DNA from: Euzebya sp.
Lineage (GTDB): Bacteria > Actinomycetota > Nitriliruptoria > Euzebyales > Euzebyaceae
Direction of reading: 5' to 3'
DNA length: 64,000 bases
NCBI RefSeq assembly: GCF_964222135.1
Contig: NZ_CAXQBR010000094.1
Location: 62,001 to 126,000 of the forward strand
Shown here piece after piece: positions 58,237 through 64,000 of the stretch. A program made the position numbers and the translations under genes. Below the pieces are notes generated by a model. It saw only the letters and a program-made list of their open reading frames with translations, was not told where the DNA came from and did no database searches. Numbering within the stretch: position 1 is the stretch's first letter; every line of letters starts with the position of its first letter.

Positions 58237-59083
58237 ATGCGGTCCGCACCGCGGCTCACGACCTGGTTGGACGCCTCCATCATCGCGGTGCCGGCCGGGT
58301 ACGTGGCGTGGGAGTGGCTGTGGGAGCCCCACCCCCGGGTGACGGTGGCGTCGGCGGCCTCCGACGTGGTGTTCGTCGTCCTGATGGTCCCGATCACCGC
58401 GGCCGCACTCGACGGGGTCCGGGCCGAGCGGGAGTCGAGGGCGCCCCTCGTGGCCCTCGCCGCCGGGCTGGTGTGCTACGTCGCGTCGATGGTGATCGGG
58501 GCGCCGCCTGCTGTCGAGACCACGACCGCCATGCTGGTCTTCGACGCCGCCGGGCACGCCCTGCTGCTCCTCGCGGTCGTCCGCGGTCAGCGCTTGGCCC
58601 CGGCGCACCCCCGACCCCGCACGCCACCAGCCCCCGGCGGGCCGTGGCTGCCGTCCGCGGGGGCGCTGGCGACGATCGCGGTCGACCAGGGCGTGGTCGG
58701 CGCGGCGGAGGCCGGCGACGCGATCGAGACCGCGCTCGTGCCGCTCATCGCGTCCCTCGCGCTGGTGCGCCTCGTCGTGGCGATCCGCTCGCTGCGGGCG
58801 GCGCACGCCACGATCGCGGCGCCGGCACGCGGCGTGGACGGCCTGCTGCTGGTGGACCTCGACCGGGATCGACCGGCCGGACGGGCGGCACATCGCCCGG
58901 ACGCTCGTCGATCTGGCTCACCACCTCGGTCTGCGGGTGGTCGCGGAGGGCGTCGAGGAGGAGTCGCAGCGGGCCGCGCTCGTCGCGATGGGCTGCGACG
59001 TTCTGCAGGGCTACCTGATCGGACGTCCCGTCCCCCTCGACCGGTTCCTCGCCGACCACGCCGATACCCTTGAGGTGACCTGA
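58237..59083 (+). pseudogene. Decayed membrane GGDEF/EAL cyclic-di-GMP gene
   Basis: From ATG 58237 the frame encodes about 200 residues with roughly six membrane helices, then LLLVDLDRD, which resembles the first strand of a GGDEF domain. The next conserved stretch is in a different frame (+1): GIDRPDGRHIARTLVDLAHH, LGLRVVAEGVEEESQ and MGCDVLQGYLIGRPVP, the end of an EAL domain, finishing at TGA 59083. Most of GGDEF and EAL is therefore missing at the junction near 58859-58876, where TCGACCGG is repeated. It cannot make a working cyclase or phosphodiesterase. The membrane part alone could still be translated to a stop after 59070. Confidence 0.8.
58859..58876. repeat. Direct repeat at the deletion junction
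   Basis: TCGACCGG occurs at 58859-58866 and 58869-58876, exactly where the GGDEF beginning meets the EAL end. Such short repeats are typical footprints of deletion by slippage or recombination. Confidence 0.6.
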
Positions 59084-59145
59084 CGGGTCGCGGGCACGGC
59101 GCTGGCGATGCGTCTGAAGAGGATCACGACACGAGGGAGCCCACC

Positions 59146-62016
59146 ATGGTGCTCGACAAGCTGCTGCGTCTCGGTGAGGGGCGGCGCCTCAAGCAGCTCT
59201 GGAAGTCCGTCGACGAGGTCAACGCCCGCGAGGACGACGTCAAGGCCCTGTCCGACGGCGAGCTCGCAGCGCGGACCGACGAGTTCAAGAAGCGCCTGGC
59301 CGACGGCGAGACGCTCGACGACATCATGTTCGACGCCTACGCCACCGTCCGCGAGGCCGCCTGGCGGGTCCTGAAGCAGCGTCCCTTCGACGTCCAGATC
59401 CTCGGCGGCATCGTGATGCACCAGGGCGACATCGCCGAGATGAAGACCGGTGAGGGGAAGACGCTGACGTCGACCGCCCCGGTGTACCTGAACGCCCTGG
59501 CGGAGAAGGGCGTCCACGTCGTCACGGTCAACCCGTACCTGGCCAGCCGCGACGCCGAGTGGATGGGCCGCGTCTACGCGTTCCTCGGCCTGACCACCGG
59601 CTACGTCTACCCCCAGCAGAAGAAGGCGGACAAGCGGGCCGCCTACGCCTGCGACATCACCTACGGGACCAACAACGAGCTCGGGTTCGACTACCTGCGC
59701 GACCACATGGTCCTGAGCCCCGACCAGCTCGTGCAGCGCGGCCACAACTTCGCGATCGTCGACGAGATCGACTCGATCCTGGTCGACGAGGCCCGCACGC
59801 CCCTGATCATCTCCGGCCCGGCCGACCAGTCCAGCCAGTGGTACGAGATCTTCGCCCGGCGCATCGCCCCCAAGCTGACGCGGGACACCCACTACGAGGT
59901 CGACGAGGCCAAGCGGACCGTCGCGGTCACCGAGGAGGGCGTGGAGCGCGTCGAGGAGCTCCTCGGCGTCGGCAACCTCTACGAGAACGCCAACACCCCG
60001 CTGATCCACCACCTGCAGAACGCCATCCGGGCGAAGGAGCTGTTCCGCCGCGACGACGAGTACATCGTCGAGGGCGGCGAGGTGCTGATCGTCGACGAGA
60101 ACACCGGTCGCACCCTCCACGGGCGGCGGTACTCCGAGGGGCTCCACCAGGCCATCGAGGCCAAGGAGGGGGTGACGATCAAGGAGGAGAACCAGACCCT
60201 CGCCACGATCACCCTGCAGAACTACTTCCGGACCTACGACAAGCTCGCCGGCATGACCGGCACGGCGAAGACCGAGGAGAAGGAGTTCGCCGAGATCTAC
60301 GAGATGGGTGTCGTCGAGGTGCCGACGAACCGGCCGGTGCAGCGCGACGACAAGGCCGACCAGATCTACAAGAGCCTCGACGCGAAGCTCGACGCGGTGA
60401 CCGCGGACATCAAGGCCCGTCAGGAGAAGGGCCAGCCGGTCCTCGTCGGCACGGTCAGCGTCGACCGGTCCGAGCAGCTCTCCAAGCGGCTGACGGTCGC
60501 CGGCGTCCGCCACGAGGTCCTGAACGCGAAGAACCACTTCCGCGAGGCCGACATCGTCGCCCAGGCCGGTCGCCTCGGCGCGGTCACCGTGGCCACCAAC
60601 ATGGCCGGCCGCGGTGTGGACATCATGCTCGGCGGCAACCCCGAGGCGCTCGCGACGAAGGTCGCCAAGCGCGAAGCCGGCGCCGAGCCGGTGCTCGACC
60701 CCGAGACCGGTGAGGTGGAGCCGACCGAGGTGTGGCGCGAGCGCTTCCAGGCGGCCTACGACGCCGCGCTGGCCCGCTACGAGTCGGAGTGCGCGGAGGA
60801 GAAGCAGCAGGTCCTCGACCTCGGCGGGCTGTACGTCTGCGGCACCGAGCGCCACGACAGCCGTCGGATCGACAACCAGCTGCGCGGCCGTTCAGGCCGT
60901 CAGGGCGACCCCGGTGAGTCGCGGTTCTACCTGTCCCTCGAGGACGACCTGATGCGCTTGTTCAACGCGAGCGCCGTCGAGAGCATCATGAACCGGCTCA
61001 AGATGCCCGAGGACCTGCCCATCGAGCACAAGATGGTGTCGAACGCCGTCGCCCGGGCCCAGGCCCAGGTCGAGAGCCGGAACTACGAGATCCGCAAGAA
61101 CGTCCTCAAGTACGACGACGTGATGAACGCGCAGCGCAAGATCATCTACCGCGAGCGCGACACCGTCCTCCACGGCGAGGACGGCGAGGTCGAGGCGATC
61201 GCCGAGCAGTTCGTCGAGGACGCCGTCGAGAACCTCACCACGCTCTTCGCCCCGCCCGGGGTCTTCAGCGAGGAGTGGGACCTCGACCAGCTCGCCGAGC
61301 GCGTCCAGACCACGTTCGGCATCGACGACCTCGACATCGACCCCGCCGCGTACGCCGGCAAGGACGCCCACTTCGAGCTGCGCGAGGCGCTCGAGGAGCG
61401 CGTGATGGACGCCTACGGCGATCGTGAGGAGCAGGTCGGCGCCGCCGCGATGCGCCAGGTCGAGCGACGGGTGATCCTCAGCGTCGTCGACCGCGTGTGG
61501 CGTGAGCACCTCTACGAGATGGATCAGCTCCGCGACGGCATCGGCCTGCGGGCGGTCGGCCAGCGCGACCCCCTGGTGGAGTACCAGCGCGAGGCCTACA
61601 ACGCGTTCGTCGACATCCAGGCGCGGATCAAGGAGGAGTCGGTCGGCTACTTCTTCAACCTCCCGGTCCGCACCGAGGAGGCCCCCCCGGCCGACGAGTC
61701 GGGGAACGGCGCGAAGGCGGCGTCACCACGCCCGACGATCCGCCGCCCGTCCCTCGACGGCCGCTCGAGCAGGCCGATGGAGGCCCAGCTGAGCTACTCC
61801 TCCTCCCAGAGCGGTGCTGCGTCCCCGGCCCGCGGATCGAGCAGCTACTCGGTCCCCGCCGGGTCCACCACGGCCGCCGCCCCGGGCTCGGCGAAGGAGA
61901 ACGCGGCCGCCGCGGCAGCCCAGACCGGCACGGTCCGCAACGACGTGAAGGTCGGCCGGAACGACCCCTGCCCCTGCGGGAGCGGGGAGAAGTACAAGCG
62001 CTGCCACGGGTCGTAG
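59146..62016 (+). CDS. secA: Preprotein translocase ATPase SecA
   Basis: This 956-residue motor drives protein export through SecYEG. It has Walker A MKTGEGKT (99-106), [54 protein letters not shown] and [35 protein letters not shown] follows, and the C-terminal zinc motif [14 protein letters not shown] ends the chain. A Ser/Ala/Pro-rich linker (about 840-930) precedes the zinc motif. It is the housekeeping SecA1 type. A GAGGGAG site precedes ATG 59146. It would export the CWB2 proteins that carry Sec signals. Confidence 0.97.
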   Translation: MVLDKLLRLGEGRRLKQLWKSVDEVNAREDDVKALSDGELAARTDEFKKRLADGETLDDIMFDAYATVREAAWRVLKQRPFDVQILGGIVMHQGDIAEMKTGEGKTLTSTAPVYLNALAEKGVHVVTVNPYLASRDAEWMGRVYAFLGLTTGYVYPQQKKADKRAAYACDITYGTNNELGFDYLRDHMVLSPDQLVQRGHNFAIVDEIDSILVDEARTPLIISGPADQSSQWYEIFARRIAPKLTRDTHYEVDEAKRTVAVTEEGVERVEELLGVGNLYENANTPLIHHLQNAIRAKELFRRDDEYIVEGGEVLIVDENTGRTLHGRRYSEGLHQAIEAKEGVTIKEENQTLATITLQNYFRTYDKLAGMTGTAKTEEKEFAEIYEMGVVEVPTNRPVQRDDKADQIYKSLDAKLDAVTADIKARQEKGQPVLVGTVSVDRSEQLSKRLTVAGVRHEVLNAKNHFREADIVAQAGRLGAVTVATNMAGRGVDIMLGGNPEALATKVAKREAGAEPVLDPETGEVEPTEVWRERFQAAYDAALARYESECAEEKQQVLDLGGLYVCGTERHDSRRIDNQLRGRSGRQGDPGESRFYLSLEDDLMRLFNASAVESIMNRLKMPEDLPIEHKMVSNAVARAQAQVESRNYEIRKNVLKYDDVMNAQRKIIYRERDTVLHGEDGEVEAIAEQFVEDAVENLTTLFAPPGVFSEEWDLDQLAERVQTTFGIDDLDIDPAAYAGKDAHFELREALEERVMDAYGDREEQVGAAAMRQVERRVILSVVDRVWREHLYEMDQLRDGIGLRAVGQRDPLVEYQREAYNAFVDIQARIKEESVGYFFNLPVRTEEAPPADESGNGAKAASPRPTIRRPSLDGRSSRPMEAQLSYSSSQSGAASPARGSSSYSVPAGSTTAAAPGSAKENAAAAAAQTGTVRNDVKVGRNDPCPCGSGEKYKRCHGS

Positions 62017-62049
62017 GTCGGTCGTTAGCCGTTCGTTAGGGGCGGGGGA

Positions 62050-62055
62050 TAGCGT
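62050..62055 (+). promoter_or_regulatory. TAGCGT -10 box, leaderless type
   Basis: TAGCGT lies six bases before the ATG of the last CWB2 gene, with no Shine-Dalgarno sequence. Confidence 0.4.
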
Positions 62056-62061
62056 GCGGCC

Positions 62062-64000
62062 ATGCGTCGTGCCACCCCCCTCCTCTGCGCCCTCGTCCTC
62101 CTCGCCACCCTCGTCACGCCCGCGACCGCGCAGGACGGACCGGGGTGGCTCTACGTCGGCCTCGACGGCGACATCGTCGCGATGCGCCCCGACGGCACGG
62201 ACCAGCGGAACCTGACCGCCACGGCCGACCGCTGGGAGGACCACCCCGACGTCTACGACGTCAGCGGCCGCGACGTCATCACCCAGTACCAGCTGATCGG
62301 TGAGGACGGGGAGCCGACCCGCCAGGGTGGCATGCACTACATCAACCCGGTCACCCCCGGGAACGACTTCGATCCCCTCTCCGGGTCGTTCGTGGCGGAG
62401 ACGTACGCGCCCTCCTGGGGGTTCGACACGTCCCGGTTCTTCTACTCCGACGGCGGCGACGAGATCGGGGCGGTGTACTTCTTCGAGGGGCGGGCCGCGA
62501 CGATCGTCGCGAACCGCGGTGGGGCCAACGGGTACTTCGACCCCGACGGCACGCCCAGCCAGACCGATCGCGACGAGGTCCTCTACACCTTCACCGCCGG
62601 CGGGCGGCTGGGCGGGCTGCGGCTCCTCAACTTCGGCGAGTCCCCCACCGACCTGCTGGTCGCCGCGGGGAAGTACGCCGCCGCCGGGTACGGCCGCTAC
62701 TACGCCGACGGCGACCAGGTCGTCTTCAGCTGCCGGATCAGCGACGGCGGGCCGCTGCAGCTGTGCCGCTCCGCACCCGACCAGGAGGGCACCGGGTTCG
62801 CCGCCATCCCGACGCCGGTCGACGCGATCAACGCCGCCGTGTCACCCGACGGCACCCGCGTGGCCTTCCGCGGCACCGACGGGTCGGTCTGGGTCGCCGG
62901 CATCGACGGGTCGAACCCGACCCAGCTCGTCGGCGCCGCTTCCGGGGAGGGGCTCGACTGGGGTCAGGAGATCCCGTTGCGGGGCGGTCCGACCCCCGAG
63001 CCCCCGACGCCGCCGGAGCCGGAGCCGCCGGCCGACCCCGCCCCCAACACGCCGCTCGAGCCGGGCGGGACCGACGGCGACCCGACCACGACCGAGCGGG
63101 CGGCGTTCACCGACGCGGGTCCGTACTCGACCGCGGTGTCCCAGGCCCGCTACCCCTCGACGTCCTTCGCGGGGGAGGCTGCGGGACCCGCGTACGCCAT
63201 CCTGAGCCGCGACGACGCCTTCGCCGACTCCCTCGCCGGCAGCGCGCTGAGCGGTGACGGGCCTATCCTGTTCACCCCGACCGACGAGCTGGCACCCGAC
63301 GTGGCGGACGAGCTCACCCGGGTGCTGCCCCCCGGTGGGACCGTGTACCTCCTCGGCGGCACGGCGGCGCTGGCGGAGTCCGTGGCCGACGCCGTCAGCG
63401 CGCTCGGCCTGACCCCCGAGCGGCTGAGTGGCCCGTCGAGGTTCGAGACCGCCGTCGCGGTGGCGCGAGAGGTGATCGCCCTCGGCGGGTCGACCGACGA
63501 GGTCCTCGTCGCCCGCGGCACCGGCCCGGCGGACAACCCCACCGCGGCGTGGGCCGACTCGGTGACCGGTGGCGCGTACGCCGCCGCGGCTCGCACCCCC
63601 GTGGTCGTCACCCCGTCCGAGGACCTCCACCCGGCCGTCGAGGCACTGGTCGCCGACACCGACGCCACCGCGGTGCGGCTCGGCGGCGACGCCGCGCTCA
63701 GCCCGGCGGTGGAGGCGGCGCTGCCCGGCTCGCGGCGCATCGCCGGGACCGACCGTGCCGACACCGCCGGCGCGATCGCGACCGAGCTCCTCGACTACGG
63801 TGTCGACGGACCCCGGACCGCACTGGTCCTGAACGGCTTCGCCGACGACGGCTGGATCTTCGGGCTCGCCGCCGCGGGGCTCGCCGCCGACCTCGGCGGC
63901 GCCCTGCTGGTGGTCGGGGCGGACACCGTGCCGCCGGCCACGCAGGCGCTGCTCAGCACCTGCGGGGACCCGCAGGTCGAGGTGCTGGTCCTGGGCTGGC
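62062..64000 (+). CDS. Exported TolB-like protein with CWB2 repeats, 3' end cut off
   Basis: The 646 codons seen begin with a signal peptide ending TPATAQ (about 25). Residues 26-300 look like a TolB/WD-type propeller (GWLYVGLDGDIVAMRPDGTD, INAAVSPDGTRVAFRGTDGS). A Pro/Glu-rich linker (about 312-345) leads to CWB2 repeats: AILSRDDAFADSLAGSALSG, VYLLGGTAALAESVADAV and a third begun by LVLNGFADDGWIFGLAAAGL, cut at the window edge. The parts are the same as in the gene at 18428 but in reverse order. A TAGCGT box six bases upstream suggests leaderless transcription. Confidence 0.88.
   Translation, partial: MRRATPLLCALVLLATLVTPATAQDGPGWLYVGLDGDIVAMRPDGTDQRNLTATADRWEDHPDVYDVSGRDVITQYQLIGEDGEPTRQGGMHYINPVTPGNDFDPLSGSFVAETYAPSWGFDTSRFFYSDGGDEIGAVYFFEGRAATIVANRGGANGYFDPDGTPSQTDRDEVLYTFTAGGRLGGLRLLNFGESPTDLLVAAGKYAAAGYGRYYADGDQVVFSCRISDGGPLQLCRSAPDQEGTGFAAIPTPVDAINAAVSPDGTRVAFRGTDGSVWVAGIDGSNPTQLVGAASGEGLDWGQEIPLRGGPTPEPPTPPEPEPPADPAPNTPLEPGGTDGDPTTTERAAFTDAGPYSTAVSQARYPSTSFAGEAAGPAYAILSRDDAFADSLAGSALSGDGPILFTPTDELAPDVADELTRVLPPGGTVYLLGGTAALAESVADAVSALGLTPERLSGPSRFETAVAVAREVIALGGSTDEVLVARGTGPADNPTAAWADSVTGGAYAAAARTPVVVTPSEDLHPAVEALVADTDATAVRLGGDAALSPAVEAALPGSRRIAGTDRADTAGAIATELLDYGVDGPRTALVLNGFADDGWIFGLAAAGLAADLGGALLVVGADTVPPATQALLSTCGDPQVEVLVLGW

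Noticed and set aside
1-64000. CRISPR arrays, tRNA or rRNA genes, prophage, replication origin
   Set aside because: I read through for regularly spaced repeats, rRNA-like stretches, tRNA cloverleaf cores, phage genes and DnaA-box clusters and saw none; a tRNA scan would be the decisive check.

Overview
The window is very GC-rich actinobacterial chromosome. It carries WhiB, DUF3499 and DUF5719 proteins, hisE/hisG, a TrkA pair and hpf-secA, in orders known from mycobacteria and streptomycetes. Five genes encode surface proteins with CWB2 (cell wall binding repeat 2) modules. That abundance, with the GC content, suggests a deep-branching marine actinobacterium of the Nitriliruptoria/Euzebya type; this placement is inference. 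I see no tRNA, rRNA, CRISPR array, insertion sequence or prophage, and no stretch over about 300 bases without a gene or gene relic.

Region 1 (1-7.3 kb) has a cut-off CWB2 protein, a membrane Ser/Thr kinase with a polyproline tail, a CopC-CopD fusion with an extra 16-cysteine domain, two overlapping glycosyltransferases and a small PspC protein. Region 2 (7.3-29 kb) is a surface and envelope island. It holds a YjbQ protein, two paralogous GT2-GT4 fusions flanking a membrane glycosyltransferase, a DUF2142 membrane protein, a lipoprotein, two CWB2 proteins, a Wzm/Wzt polysaccharide exporter, a GT2 enzyme and a 1,661-residue coiled-coil protein ending in a zinc-finger motif. A likely reading is synthesis and export of a wall polymer next to proteins that bind wall polymer.

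Region 3 (29-43.6 kb) is the conserved actinobacterial whiB / GT2 / DUF5719 / metallopeptidase-like / DUF3499 / phosphomannomutase / Trm112 neighbourhood. Here it is interrupted by DUF6788, a zinc ribbon, and an alkyl-DHAP-synthase-like / TetR / GlpD / GNAT block, and it ends in purine nucleoside phosphorylase. Region 4 (43.7-52.4 kb) has a beta-helix CWB2 protein, hisE-hisG, an ABC exporter, a HAD phosphatase, an alcohol-dehydrogenase-like oxidoreductase and comF.

Region 5 (52.3-64 kb) has a potassium module (APC permease, two TrkA proteins, OB-fold protein) resembling the M. tuberculosis Rv2690c-Rv2694c order, then hpf, a LuxR-type response regulator, a decayed GGDEF/EAL gene, secA, and a CWB2 protein that runs off the end.

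Two features recur. At least eleven genes have a TANNNT box 6-10 bases before the start codon and no clear Shine-Dalgarno sequence, which fits leaderless transcription. Convergent gene pairs often have almost touching stop codons embedded in a short palindrome.
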